DNA of 64,000 nucleotides from Dichotomocladium elegans (Eukaryota; Mucoromycota; Mucoromycetes; Mucorales; Lichtheimiaceae). The stretch spans positions 248,001 through 312,000 of the forward strand of contig JAIXMN010000017.1 of the NCBI GenBank assembly GCA_025716815.1, in the 5' to 3' direction. A program made the position numbers and the translations under genes. Below the pieces are notes generated by a model. The model was given only the letters and a program-made list of their open reading frames with translations. It had not been told where the DNA came from and made no database searches. Below are positions 1 to 11,160 of this stretch, one piece after another (the stretch's first letter is position 1; each line of letters starts with the position of its first letter).

Positions 1-65
1 GTCGCTGCATTTCGAGTGCATTGATGAGAACCCTTCAGCAGTTTAGGATGATGCACACCTTATCC

Positions 66-110
66 AAAATAGAAATTGCGTTTTATCCAGAAATCTTTAC
101 GTATGATGAA
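66..110 (+). repeat. Dispersed repeat motif, copy A
   Basis: A 45-base block that begins aaaatagaaattgcgtttta matches the block at 781-822 and the reverse complement of 41374-41437 with roughly 85 percent identity by eye. It contains the core aaatagaag/a-t/c-cg and the tail ttacg-atgatg. It lies about 55 bases upstream of the larger repeat at 165-487, in the same orientation. It is probably part of a transposon-derived unit; no coding capacity is visible. Confidence 0.6.
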
Positions 111-164
111 TCATTTATACCGCCTTTCTCTTTATGCGAATCTAACGCCTACTTGCCCTTTGTA

Positions 165-487
165 GATCGACCAATCGCGCCCAATGCTTGATAAACCATG
201 CAGGAGAGGTCAACAAGGTTACCGGACCCCTCGCTGTGGCCGCGCCATTTGGCTGCCTTCGGGCCGGGCGTTCCCCTTTTTTTTATGCTGTCATCTGCCG
301 TGTTCCCGCGCTCACCCGGCATAAGAGCTGATGATCCGCCTTTCGCTTGCTTCACGCCCGCCCTCTCCCCAGCGTGTCCCAGCCGTTGCTGTTGGCGTTC
401 CCTGTCCTTGCTCCTGGAGCACCACCGATCGCCTGCCATGGTTATCGCCATGTCCTCATTTGGATACGCCCGGTGTGAACCAGGTTG
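165..487 (+). repeat. Diverged repeat element, copy 1
   Basis: This block shares sequence with 920-1133 (same strand) and with the reverse complement of 40133-40480. The clearest shared stretches with the third copy are cttgctcc-ggagcaccaccgatc and ggatacgcc-ggtgtg. Shared with copy 2 are gtagat-accaat at the left edge and tggttatcgc near the right. The element is rich in pyrimidine on the plus strand and opens just after a cttgtag/tttgtag acceptor-like sequence. No intact reading frame is conserved across all three copies, so it is called a repeat and not a gene. Its origin is unknown. Confidence 0.6.
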
Positions 488-780
488 GTGAGCAAGTCGA
501 ATTGTAATCACAAGAATTGGCTTAGCACACGCGTTTCTTTGAAGTGAGCATAAATGATGTGAACACATGTAATCTACCAAAAAAAGCCATTTGGACGGTA
601 GCTACCGTTTTGTGGCAACTCAGAAAGCTCCCGCTTGCGCTACAACCCTTCTGTTGTGCATCCCCTGGGGGTTAGAAGAGGTTTATTGTGGGAGATCATA
701 CAACAGATCCGTACTTGATATGAATGTTTGGCAACATTTTAAAAATGTTACACGTCCTCTTTCTACTCCGTTTTCCAAAA

Positions 781-822
781 TTGAAGTCGCAGGATCACAA
801 AATAGAAGTCGGGTTTTGACCA
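781..822 (+). repeat. Dispersed repeat motif, copy B
   Basis: The block contains tgaagtcgcaggatcacaaa followed by atagaagtcgggttttg. It matches the minus strand of 41374-41437 almost base for base in its first 40 positions, and copy A at 66-110 in its second half. It lies about 100 bases upstream of repeat copy 2, as copy A lies upstream of copy 1, so the two-part unit appears to have been duplicated in tandem about 715 bases apart. Confidence 0.6.
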
Positions 823-919
823 ACAACTGTATCCCGACCCTCTCTTCCATGGTCTTATCCAGTATGATCACTATAATACTAAATTCTTTTATTGCAATCT
901 AACATCCACTGTTCCTTGT

Positions 920-1133
920 AGATTAACCAATTGTACCAGTACTTGATGAGCCATGGAAGAGGGGAAATCCTGGATACTCTTCCGCTCCTTTTGGTCCGTT
1001 TCGCTCCCGCCTCTGGTCCCACTCCATTCCTTTTCGCCGCCGCCACTGGTCTCGTCCCCTGTCGCTGCTGGCCTTCTCCACATCTTCCGTCCTGGTTATC
1101 GCTAGGACGCCCATACTACTCTTCGGAGGTAAG
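920..1133 (+). repeat. Diverged repeat element, copy 2
   Basis: This is the second, shorter copy of the element at 165-487. The left edge (cttgtagattaaccaattg) and the start of the body (gagccatggaagag) match the other copies, the latter being identical to the minus strand at about 40466-40479. The right edge runs into gaggtaagtt, a strong splice-donor-like sequence at 1128-1136. One frame is open across the copy (931-1137), but the other copies do not keep that frame. Confidence 0.55.
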
Positions 1134-2178
1134 TTAACGGGTATGGAGAAGAGATAGTGTTTTTTGTTGTCTAACATGTTTCAATCCGCGGATCCGAATC
1201 GTTTTTCCTATTGATACAACAACTTTATACGATTCTATGCGTACTTTTTTCCCCCTATAGTACGCACCTCAAAAGAAAAAGTCGTCACTGCCACATTGGA
1301 TTCGTACTTTGCGGCGAAGAGCATCTATTGATCAAATTGATGTGCTATTTTACGGCGTGAATAAGCTTACTACAACACATAGCCGTTCCTGGTTCCTATA
1401 TTTCTAACCTTTCAGTTTGTAGCAACCCGTCTGTGGACTCACAATCGCATATTTACAAACATTATGAGCAAAACACTGAATGCGACGAGATTGAGATAAA
1501 GAAGGCGGCATTGCATAACAATCCCGCCGTTACTTCAAATGCAAGCGGAAACAGTAAGGGTAGCGACTGGGATTTGCTAAGCTATAACGCTGATAACAAT
1601 ACTGAGGGTATTGACGTTACTCCTAATGTGCTTGCTGATTGTGATCTTCCACCTTCTGCTTCTGCTGCAACAATGATTGCACTCGACTCCTTTTATGCTA
1701 TGGACGAAAGAAGAGTAGCATACACATTACTCTATTCATCGCGTGAATGCTTCCTCTAAGCTTTAATCAGACGTTTTGCATTTCAAGCTGAGGCAAAAAT
1801 GATGGGATGATATATACGAGATATCTCGAGAGCCAGGAAGTCGGAGAGTATCTCGGAATGACTGATTATCTCAGACATGTTGGCTATGAATGCAATCGCT
1901 GGCAAGCTGCAATGAAAAGTCGAGCATTTGTAATCGATAGTACGCGCTCGTTGTCCAGAAATCTCGTTGACCGTATCTTTTGGCTGAGATACCAGATCTG
2001 TCGACAATGGAGGAGGCGCCAAAACAGGCTGCGTAGGACCATTCTCCGCAGCGACAAAAAGGCTAGGCTAGAGTTTTAAGGAATTCCCAAAATTGGTCAT
2101 GCCATTTTTACGGGCTGTTTTCTCTCTCTTTCCCCCCCTTCCTCCTCACACGTTTTCCATAACCGAGCTTACTGACGC
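1134..2178. other. Stretch without an assignable gene upstream of the peroxin gene
   Basis: Two short plus-strand open frames lie here: 1433-1759, acidic and Asn/Ser-rich, and 1807-2079, basic and Arg-rich near its end. Either could be a 5-prime exon of the C1/Pex24p gene that follows. The sequence before 2191 (ctgacgcatgtcacctccag) also looks like a splice acceptor, so the real start may be upstream. I cannot join these frames to the gene with confidence and recognise no domain in them. Confidence 0.3.
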
Positions 2179-4136
2179 ATGTCACCTCCAGCAAAGTACC
2201 ATCACTTCGAGTACAAGAGCTTCCAGGGGCTTGTATATTGTGACTACTGTGAGAAACTGCTGTGGGGTTTTGCTCGGCAAAGCGTCCATTGCACCGGTAA
2301 AACGAAATAGCGTTTAGTCAGCACATGGGGGGTGGAAGGTGCACTTGGGCGATTGTTATATTTATGCTATCGATTTGACAGAATGCGGATACAATTGCCA
2401 TGCGGAATGCAGCAAACTGGTTGTTCAATGCCGGTCTTTGCGGCGAGTTAGCCCTGACTCGCTCTCTGTTACGGATTCCGAAGCAGAGTCGCTCTCGAAA
2501 TACCCGGCCCCCGCACGCCATAGCATGTCGCCTACGAGCACAGTTCATGCGTCTGACGAACGTCCACCAAGACAGCGTACGCTGTCTATTCCAGACCCTC
2601 CCGATCGACCACAGCACCGCTCAGCACCTGAATATTTGGACGGAACATTGCGCTCCCCTACACTTCCCTCTGGCGTCGCTGGTTCGGTCGCTTCCAACAC
2701 ACCTCTCCCTGCACCTAGCCCCTCCGCCAAAGCTTATCGCAAATCGATCAAACAACATGTACAAAACACTATTATTGCAGCCGTTCCTTTCTCTTCGTCC
2801 ATCAATGCGAGCGGCGCGCTGAACCCGCAGACGACAGCAAAAGCTTTTACGCGGGTGGTTGCACGATCAAGAGCATTTTTTAATCTGAGTCATTGGGTTT
2901 ATGAGATCTACGCCTGGAAGCGTTCATCCATCTCTTTGCTATGTGTGGTTGCCTGGGTTGCTGTCTGTGAGTTTACCAAGCTTGGATGAGCGTACATATA
3001 TATTCGCTATGCTCATCACCGTGCTATGTCTCTCTTTTGTATTTATAGGTCTATATCCCGTCCTTCTCGTTATCCTGCCGCTCGCTCTCGTCGGATGGCT
3101 CTATATCCGTGTGGGCATTCAATCCATTCCGGCATCACAAGTGCTGGTGCCACGATATGATGAGAATTCGCCCGAATATTTCACGAACCTCGAGTCGATG
3201 CAGCAGTCGATGCTTTTTGCGATTCGCCTCTATGATAACCTTTCCTATCATTGCCAACATATCACATTAACGCCAAGAGCCTATCAGGTCATGCTCGTTA
3301 CAGCCTTCGCTGCCTCGATAGCCTTTTACATGTTCTGTCGGTGGATTGTCCTGGCGGTGGGTCTCGTGATACTGCTGAACAAGACTTGGCTGGGTGCTGC
3401 GACCGAGGTGGGAGTTCAGTTCATCATCGAGCTCTTACAGACAGTAATGGACTTAATTTATCGCGTGACGCTGCCTGCCAGGACCTTGCCCTTGGAGCCC
3501 ATCGTTGTGTCTGTATACGAGAATCAACGATGGTGGGCCGGCAGCGGGTATACTTCTCAGGTACGTGCTCGTGCGAAAACGGAACATCATAAAAGCCTCC
3601 CCCCACACGCACTCCGCCATACGCTGCGGCAACTCTAATATACGTCTTGGCTACAGCTTCTGCGATCAGAACGAGGAGGCTGGTCCAACTTGACCGGCTC
3701 CGAGCCGCTACCTCAAAAGGATGAACTACCGGCTCCACCTTCTTATCAATGGGATGAAAACGAGGGCTGGGAACTAGACCTTGTTGGCCCGTGGACGGAC
3801 GAGCAACTTGGAATTGGTAAGCCCGTTGATTTTGCATGTGAAAGAAAAAAATTTACACACTAATCGTTGAATCTTAATTTTTGTTCTAGTGGTATGCATT
3901 TTACCTTACTCCCTCCCCCCCCAAAAAAAAAAAAAAACTAAAAGAAGTATCACTAGACCATCGTAGAGTGCGATGAGAAAGGATGGGTGTATACCGATCA
4001 TCGCTGGGAAAATTCTCGCAGCCGACCAGACCGCATAAGCAAACCATCGGATGCAGATCGACCGCTTACCAGGCGCCGACGCTGGATTCGGAAAGCATAC
4101 CCAATCGCAAAGAAGCCAGAGAAAAAAGTAGCATAA
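2179..4136 (+). CDS. C1-domain plus Pex24p/dysferlin-domain peroxin-like membrane protein
   Basis: Exons 2179-2296, 2382-2966, 3049-3560, 3657-3816 and 3967-4136 join in phase. The N-terminus is a C1 (phorbol-ester/diacylglycerol type) zinc finger with the H-x12-C-x2-C ... LWG ... C-x2-C-x4-H-x2-C pattern; its cysteines HCTECGYNC span the first intron. A Ser/Pro-rich linker follows, then two hydrophobic blocks (about residues 235-275 and 345-375) typical of the Pex24p/Pex30 integral peroxisomal membrane family. The C-terminal dysferlin-type module carries WSNLTG, GPWTDEQLGI, GWVYTDHRW and RRRRW. Family members shape ER and peroxisome membranes and regulate peroxisome number. The C1 finger suggests lipid sensing, which is inference. 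The ATG at 2179 is the first in frame; an upstream 5-prime exon is possible. Assignment to the family is firm, the exact start is not. Confidence 0.82.
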
Positions 4137-5532
4137 ACCCTTCCCCCTTCCTTTGTTCAGCGCGTGGGAGGGGGTGAAGGACGAGGATCACCAAAGACGT
4201 TCATACGATTATTATTATTATTATTATGCGCACACACGGTTTCTAGTCGCATTCCATGTAGACACCAATATCATCTCTCTTTGTAGCTTCTTCCTCTCAT
4301 ACCATAATGCAGTTCCCATTTGTTTTTCCTTTTCTATTTAGCGTGGTTGATAACCTGTTGCAAAAACTTCGAACCTCGAGTTGCGTCTGATAAAAGTTAC
4401 TATGTTCGCAATTCTCGCGTCCCGATGCTCGATGCCTGGGGGTGGGTGTTTGTTGCATTTTGGGGATGCTCGTGCAAACAAGAACGAACATCTTTCCCGT
4501 CGGCTGTCCTTGTCCTCAGGATTCTGTTGAGTGTGGAACTGCACGTGAGCAGGCGCGTCCCCTCGGTTGCAATCTTGAGCGTCTTTTTTTTACGAACAAA
4601 TGTCCCTCGCCCTCTTTTTACTGTTCCGTGTGTGTAAGTTTTTGGAATCGATCTTTTTTTTTTTTTTTGTCGCGTAGGGTCTGTAAATTTTGGGGTTCCG
4701 TATGATGGGATATTCACACATCAGGGCTATGATTCAAAGAGCTCCTGCAGATTCCCGGCGCAACACACGCTTGATATGGCCTTTGCTCGTGTGGCTGGAG
4801 GGAGGATTCGGATCTCTATCCCAACATAGCCACGCACGCACGCACGCATATATATATATATAGCCGCGGGTTAAACGACAGGTGCCGGGGGTAAGGTTGT
4901 GGGTGGGGGGAGGAGAGGAACTCCGCATTATGCAGGACAGGCCCTGCAATCCGAACGGTGAAAGCTATCCCAACGTCATTTTTTTTTATTGAGAACAGGG
5001 TTCATTCAATGACATATGCGGGGAGGAGCACGCACTCAATGGCATCTACGGCTTTTCCAAGACAATGATGGTAGGAATCTGACAGTGTCGTTTCCCCTGA
5101 TAAAGAAGGGGTGGCTGTCGTCGGATGGCGACGCTTATCGGGAGGTATCCATGATTCACATATACACAGACACACCCTTTGGGATGGTATGAGAGAGGAA
5201 AAGGGTGGGTGGGGGGGAAGGAGTTGCTCTTGGTTACCCTAAAACGGAGCGTTCATTTAAACAATGTTACATGAAAGAGAGGTTACAGGTGCAACGACTG
5301 AGAAAAAGATGCCAAAGTTTATGTTATTTTTGGAAACAAGGAAAAGGAGAAACAGTGTATCGGATACAAACAAAACACGAACTATGCTACAAATGAAGAA
5401 TAAACAGGGTGAGGATAGGGAAGAATGTGTATAAAAGGTATAGATCGTTCATCATGCACATTTGGACGTTTTTTTATGTCTGTTGAGGCACGTCCAGCGT
5501 GGATAAAGAAACGGCGTTATGTGGAAAAAGAT
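4137..5532. other. Gene-free spacer with simple repeats
   Basis: No open frame resembles a known protein. The spacer holds a (att)n run at about 4208-4228, a T15 run near 4655-4670, a gcac tetranucleotide run passing into (ta)n at about 4828-4862, and G-rich tracts near 5200-5220. It lies between the 3-prime ends of the convergent peroxin-like and secreted-protein genes, so it should hold both polyadenylation regions. Confidence 0.5.
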
Positions 5533-6388
5533 TTAGAGATCGTACAATTCATTGTAGACAGAGATGACAAGGTCACCAACGCGGGAGTCAAGCTCAGACT
5601 GCAGCTCTTGTCGGACCGCACCAAGATGAGACTCGACGAAGCGAGTGTCGCGCTGATAGCCGATGCGCTGTGCGATGCTGACGGTGATGCGTTGGGCATA
5701 GTTTGTGATGTTATCCAGGAACGAGGATGCGTGTACCACGACAACCGGGTCCTTTGCGGCCTCGTCCTCGCAAGCCTTGAGATCAAGGCTGAGCTTGTCG
5801 AGGAGGCTGAACTCGTCGTAGACCTGGGTTAGGCGATGGGTAACGGCAAGGTTGAGCGAGTAGAGGACAGAGGCGACTTCATGTTTCGCAATAAGGGGCA
5901 GATCTTTTTCTTCTGTCACCTTGAACAGATCAAGCTCGGGCCAGAGGGCCTCGAGGGCGTCTGTCACGGCTGCGTGCACACTGTCGTACACGTGTGCGTT
6001 CTGTTGGTGGACTTCGGTGCCAATAAAGCCAGAAAACTTGGCGAGGCAGGAACCTGGGGTGGGGGAAGGGAAATGCGTGTGAGGAGAAAGACAAGGTCGG
6101 TCGGTCAGTCAGTGTGCTTCTCTTACCATGCAAGGGCTCGTCGGACAGACGGCTCGCCTGTAACTGAAGAAGTTGGAACTTGTGGCCGGTGGGCGAATGG
6201 GTCAGCTTGCCCAAGAGGTTTTCGGTTCGTGTGCTCAGGACTTCGTCGACGACAGACTCGTAGAAGTCTTCGATGGTCTCACGAAGAATGTCTGCCCGTG
6301 TGATCTGGGGCTCGGCGACGGCGGCAGCAGAAGCAGCGAAGAGGGTGAAGAGGATGAAGGAGGTAAGATAGAAGACGGCGGAAAGCAT
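5533..6388 (-). CDS. Secreted protein of unknown function
   Basis: Two exons (6388-6127 and 6053-5533) joined over a 73-bp intron give a 260-residue protein. The first 25 or so residues form a clear signal peptide with a hydrophobic core (FILFTLFA) and an Ala-rich cleavage region ending AAAVA. The mature part is mostly helical by composition, with heptad-like hydrophobic spacing and only a few cysteines; I see no transmembrane segment after the signal. I do not recognise a family. The 5-prime leader just upstream of the ATG (about 6393-6415) contains a ccaa tetranucleotide repeat on the coding strand. The upstream plus-strand neighbour at 8122 is divergent and far away. Confidence 0.75.
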
Positions 6389-8121
6389 TTTTGAGTTGGT
6401 TGGTTGGTTGGTTCGTCGATTTGTTGAATAAGAATGACTGTGTGGGGGAGATTGTCCAGCAATGGGAACGAAGGGAAAAGAAATGGGAGGGGTTTTCTTG
6501 AAGAAAAAAGAAAGGGTGGGGTGGTTGCGAGAAGATGAAGACCAGAACAAGGTTTTGAGGAGGGGATGAGTTTATATACCCAGGGACTGGACTCATCCGC
6601 TTGTGGTTGTGCACAGATTAGTCGGTGCAATGGTCGCACAAATTGGCTGCCTTTTATGAGGGAGAAAAGTCTCCTCATTGTAAGTCCTCTCCAAACCCAT
6701 CCTTCGTCTTTGCTGGCATCATCAGCACACACACCCCAACGTCAGCCATCCTCTTCTCAGAATCATTCCATGTTGCATCACGCAATCCATGCCCGATAGA
6801 CAAGGGGGGGAGCGAAAAGCTGCAGGCTTCCGTTCCAGCACTCGCATCTTGGCACGCCGCACTTTCCGGCTGAGGGAACAGTGCACGCCTTATATTCCAA
6901 CCCACACAGACTCCGCTTTTTCGATTGCAGCAGCTTATCCCGAGCCAACACAAAAAAAAAAAAATTAAGGGAGGGCGATCCGCAACGGCAAGTTAGCTTG
7001 GTTCTAGGTCGCTTTCCCCGGTTTCCATTTCACTCTCGCCTAGGATATGAATGCGCTCTTCTCCCCCCCCAAGCCTCGTCACGTATCTTGTCCAAGGTTG
7101 TACCTAATTGGATCTGTGTGCCGAAGAGCAGACTCTTCCCACAGATGGTTTCTGTGAATATCATCCACAGTCGCTATGAGGTCGATGAACGCCCGCAGTT
7201 GAAATCACTCCCATGATAGCGGATCATCGTTGAAGGAGTTTGTTTTTGAGATCTCTCTCTCTTCCTCTTTTTTTCATGTCCCGCCGCACTTCGAGGTGTA
7301 ATGCAGATAAAATGAGTCGATTGTGTTATCCGGTCAAAAGTCTTTTTGAATGTAAACTTACTACCCATGTTACTTGAAAAACGTTCAGAAATTCCTTAGT
7401 CAGGATACCTAACAGACTTTGACGAAATCGGCGGCGCTCCTCAGAAGCAATACTTATTTTGTGACCGTTGCCTAGGGGAAGCTTTGAATTTTGGAGAAGA
7501 CGATGTAATGCCACAGATGGCAGCAAGGGCTCGGCCTACCGTGTTAGATGGGTTTTCTGAGGATGATAAGCATGAAAGCATTGGAAAATAAAGTACAATA
7601 GAAGTTTGTTCGTGCTGCAAATGGTCCCCCCGCCACCTCCCCGACAAAGACCGCCATCATTATCTTTGACCCTTCTCAACGAGCCTTACAAAGGGTCCGA
7701 TACCTCAGAGTAACTTTTCGATGGAGCCTGACCAATTGCCAGTGGTGACGCTGGCTCACCACTTGACACGGCGTTCTGAGTGGATCAATCAACCCGCTTT
7801 GTTACCTAACCGAGAGTTGTGTGGATCTACTTCGGACGGATGCATATCTCCAGGTACCTATGGGTTGGGTTGAATGGTAGGCAACACAGACAAGAGCATC
7901 CCTGTTCTTTAATAAAAAAAGGATTATTCAGCGGGTCCATCATGGCATGTCGCGCTCTCCCCCAACCCGTCTGGCTGCTTGTCATGCACACGTGCAGAGT
8001 TGGTTGGGCAACTTCCACTCCGAAACAGCCTGTGCGTGCGAGAGCCGATGTCTAAAGCAAGCAGAGGCAACCCTTACCTTCTCTCTCTTTTTTCTTGCAT
8101 AACTTTTTACTGGTTTCCGCC
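6389..8121. other. Gene-free divergent spacer
   Basis: This 1.7-kb stretch separates the divergent secreted-protein gene (-) and GNAT gene (+) and should hold both promoters. It has pyrimidine-rich tracts, an A13 run near 6951-6964 and short C and G homopolymers. Open frames on both strands are short and overlap each other; none gives a recognisable domain. Confidence 0.45.
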
Positions 8122-9177
8122 ATGCCTGAGCAGAAGGATGGAAGTGGTGAAAAGACGAATCCTCTAATGACAGACTACAAGGATATCCCACCTGTGATTC
8201 GCGATGCTGCCGGTAACGAAATCGAGCTAAGGCCCTACTACGGTGAAAAGGATCGCAACTACGTCCACTTCCTTGTCTACTCGACCTACTTTGATTTGGT
8301 TCCTCAAGGCGTGAGGCATTTGCTTCGATCGCCAGTGGTACTCGGGCTATGGCTAGCTATTGTTTCTTTTCTGTACATGTGGATTCCGGCCCACCTGAGC
8401 TGGCAGGCCAAGTTCCTGACATGGGTTCGTATTGCGATTGTGTTTGCCGGCCTGTGCGGTGGCGTGTTTGCTCTATTCATGCTCGCCGATCAAAAAGCGC
8501 ATCGCAAGATTCAAGAATCGCTCCAGACGGATCTCAAAGATCCAGGAGCCTATTACCGCACCGACAATGGTAATTTCTGGGTGCTGACAGTCCAGGGTCA
8601 ACCGGTGGCATGCATCGGCCTCGACCACCATCTTGAGCCAGTGTACAAACACCAGGCTCCACAAGAGCTGACGCACCGCCTGGCGGAGGACGAAGCGATT
8701 CGAATGGCACACTGGAAGCAGGTGGCGTACGTGCTGGCACGTATAGATGATGCGATCCGCTCCTTCGTCATAAGGTACCTGACGAAGAAGAAGGGAGATG
8801 CTAGCGCCAAAGAGGTTCTTTTCGACGCTCACAAGCCCAACGAGGCTCACATTCGACATCTGGCTGTCAAGACAAACCTGCAATCCAAGGGTCTCTCAAC
8901 TCCTCTTCTCAAGCGCGTTGCATTCTGGGCACACGCCCATCAAATCGATTACCTCTTTGCAGAGACAAACGAGCTCCAGACCAAGGCCTCTGCCATCCTT
9001 AGCAAGCGCCACGGATACCAACTTGTGTCAAAAAAGAAAAATGGCCTGTTTGGTGAAATATCATTGTGGCGCCTGGACGTGAAGCTGTGGATGAGCAAAG
9101 AGATTGAAAAGCGCGAACTGCAAAGGCAGGAGAGAGAGCGGATAGCTGAAGAGGAGGAGCTGAAAGAATACATGTAA
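8122..9177 (+). CDS. GNAT-family N-acetyltransferase with two N-terminal membrane segments
   Basis: This is an uninterrupted 351-codon gene. The ATG at 8122 sits in a ccgccATG context. Two adjacent hydrophobic helices (about residues 72-92 and 98-118) would anchor it in a membrane with both ends on one side, as in NAT8/camello-like acetyltransferases. The rest matches a GNAT fold: the acetyl-CoA loop reads LQSKGLSTPLLKRV, preceded by HIRHLAVK and followed by a helix-strand unit ending KRHGYQLV. An inserted segment with VRYLTKKKGD-like basic residues lies between the early strand and the core. The C-terminal 30 residues are strongly charged and probably form a coiled helix. Substrate unknown; peptide or amino-acid-conjugate acetylation at an internal membrane is the family-based guess. 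Confidence 0.8.
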   Translation: MPEQKDGSGEKTNPLMTDYKDIPPVIRDAAGNEIELRPYYGEKDRNYVHFLVYSTYFDLVPQGVRHLLRSPVVLGLWLAIVSFLYMWIPAHLSWQAKFLTWVRIAIVFAGLCGGVFALFMLADQKAHRKIQESLQTDLKDPGAYYRTDNGNFWVLTVQGQPVACIGLDHHLEPVYKHQAPQELTHRLAEDEAIRMAHWKQVAYVLARIDDAIRSFVIRYLTKKKGDASAKEVLFDAHKPNEAHIRHLAVKTNLQSKGLSTPLLKRVAFWAHAHQIDYLFAETNELQTKASAILSKRHGYQLVSKKKNGLFGEISLWRLDVKLWMSKEIEKRELQRQERERIAEEEELKEYM

Positions 9178-9501
9178 TAACACTCGATCCTTTATCCCAT
9201 ATAAAATCATTAACTCTTTCTCTCTCCCGGGTCTTGCATGCATGAATAAGAAGATATATCATAGGGGGGGAATAATAAGTGATAATATCATTTTATGAGC
9301 GTAGCCGACAAGAGCACATAACTGATTAAGACTCGGCATCAGCGATACGGGTATATACATGGATAAATTGGAAACCGGAGACAAAGTGCAACTATACTAG
9401 CAAATGCTTCGGCTTTGTTAGGACGTTTGATGCTGTTCTTCTACCCGTATGAAGAACGACCGAGCTTACCTTTTTTTTTTCTCGCTCTCTCTTTCTAATT
9501 A

Positions 9502-11160
9502 TTAAACGGAAAGCGCGCGGTGAGCTCTCCGTTGTGTTCGCTGTGAGCCGCTGTCATGCTGGCTGTTGTCAGTATTATTATTATTATTATTACTGCTGCT
9601 GCTACGTTTGGTTGTTTCCTGGAATTGTAATTTTGCAGAATGAAAAGCGGCAGACTTATCCTTTTCAGAGAGACCGGCGCTGCGAAGACTCACGTTGGAC
9701 TTTGAGTCATGGCGCTGAACAAGAGATCCGGAGGAATCGACCGAGTGCAGATGAATAGCGCTGTGCTTATTGCCTCGTGCTATTGAATCGAGCAGATACA
9801 CGCCTATGAAAATGATGACAAACCCACAAACTAAGCTGACGGTATTGACGGCGTTTGCTGTATGCCAGCCGTGGTACATGATGGCTGAAGCGACAATGGT
9901 GGCTGTGGTGAAAGAAACAAAGTAGATGGGATTGACTCTACAATATCGAGCATTATGTGCATGGACTAAGAGGAGGAGAGGGAGTTTTTTTTTTTTTCTC
10001 ATTTTGAATGCATAATCAAAACATTTTAATACATACAGACTGGTCGAGAACGTGTCGAGTGCCTTATTAAAATAATTGACTTGAGTCAATATCGACACAA
10101 CGCACATGAACGCGAAGACATAGGTGGACGGCTGTTTGAATTGATTGTTGCCTTCGATTGTCAGTCGCACAGCAATACCAAAGGCTTTGATGGCCATGAC
10201 GGACAAGGACCCCACCAGAGAACAGATTGTCACGTAAACCATGACTTTTTTCTTTCCCCAGCGTGGAACGACTTTCCAGATCATGATCACAGTCGTAACC
10301 ACAACAGCCACTGAGTAGACCAGAAATCCTATAATCCAATATTGGCAAACACAGAAGATAGATCACTTACGAATGACTGTACCAGGTTGAATCATGTAGC
10401 TAACGAGTTCTTCGACGCTGTCCACCTGAGGATCCTCAGGTGCATGTAGGATGATGATCACTGCGCCAATGAGTGACAAAAGGCACCCTATTATACCGAT
10501 AATGCCGAGCCGCTCCTTTAGAAAGACGGTTGCTAGGATCGCGCTACGGATGTTAGCCTTGAAGCATTAATTTTACAATTGGTTTCTTTTTTGGTTGGAG
10601 ATGCTGCGACCCCCTCCCCATCCCCGCGTCCCGTAGTCCATATCCTCCTCTCGACTTCACCTCCTTTTTGCTTCATGCCCTTGCTCAAAATTCGTTGACT
10701 TACCCGATGATAACGCTCAGAGCGCCTAGTGGCGTGATCAGGATGGCCGGGGCAAAAGTATAGCCTGTTTGATTGTCATACACTACCACCGTCAGCACAA
10801 AAGGTAAACTCAGCACAAAAGAGCCTCCTGTTTCCCTCCCTCCAAAGGCAGAGATATCTATGGTAGGTGATTGATTACCTATAAAATTGAGCAACTCGCC
10901 GCCAACCATTGTGATCAGGCCAATCCACCAGACTGGACTCTTGAGGTACTTGTGCGAGTCGGACGCAAAGGCTTCAAGTATTATAGTTTAGGATTCAATG
11001 GTCATAGAAGGGCTTGCTATATGGGTATATGGGGGGGGGATTGTGTACCTTGAGAGTCTGAAGAGCATTGCTGTAAACCTTTTTTTGTTATGACAAAAGA
11101 CACACCGATCAATAGACTGGAGCAGATGGCGAGGATGAGACCGATATATTTGCTTTCCAT
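9502..11160 (-). CDS. NIPA-type magnesium transporter
   Basis: Six exons (11160-11049, 10971-10879, 10764-10704, 10543-10371, 10328-10037, 9937-9502) join in phase to 388 residues. The protein opens with YIGLILAICSSLLIGVSFV and carries about nine hydrophobic helices in the DMT-like NIPA arrangement, including SPVWWIGLITMVGGELLNF, FAPAILITPLGALSVIIGAI and FKQPSTYVFAF. The marker KALDTFSTSLVNPIYFV spans the last intron. NIPA proteins move Mg2+ and related ions across endosomal or plasma membranes. The cytosolic tail is hydrophilic, with Ser and Asn runs encoded by a (att)n-type microsatellite at 9572-9600. One intron (10329-10370) is only 42 bp. The start lies 209 bp from the divergent Cym1 gene, so a shared promoter is likely. 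Confidence 0.9.

Noticed and set aside
149..580. 143-codon minus-strand frame at the window start
   Set aside because: It overlies repeat copy 1, and the corresponding frame is not kept in the other copies.
3885..3966. Possible 2-base micro-exon in the peroxin intron (ttctag-tg-gtatgc)
   Set aside because: Including it breaks the frame; a single intron 3817-3966 gives the conserved LGI-ECDEKGWVY.
5425..5832. 135-codon plus-strand frame
   Set aside because: It is antisense to the second exon of the secreted-protein gene, which has a signal peptide and closed splice phases.
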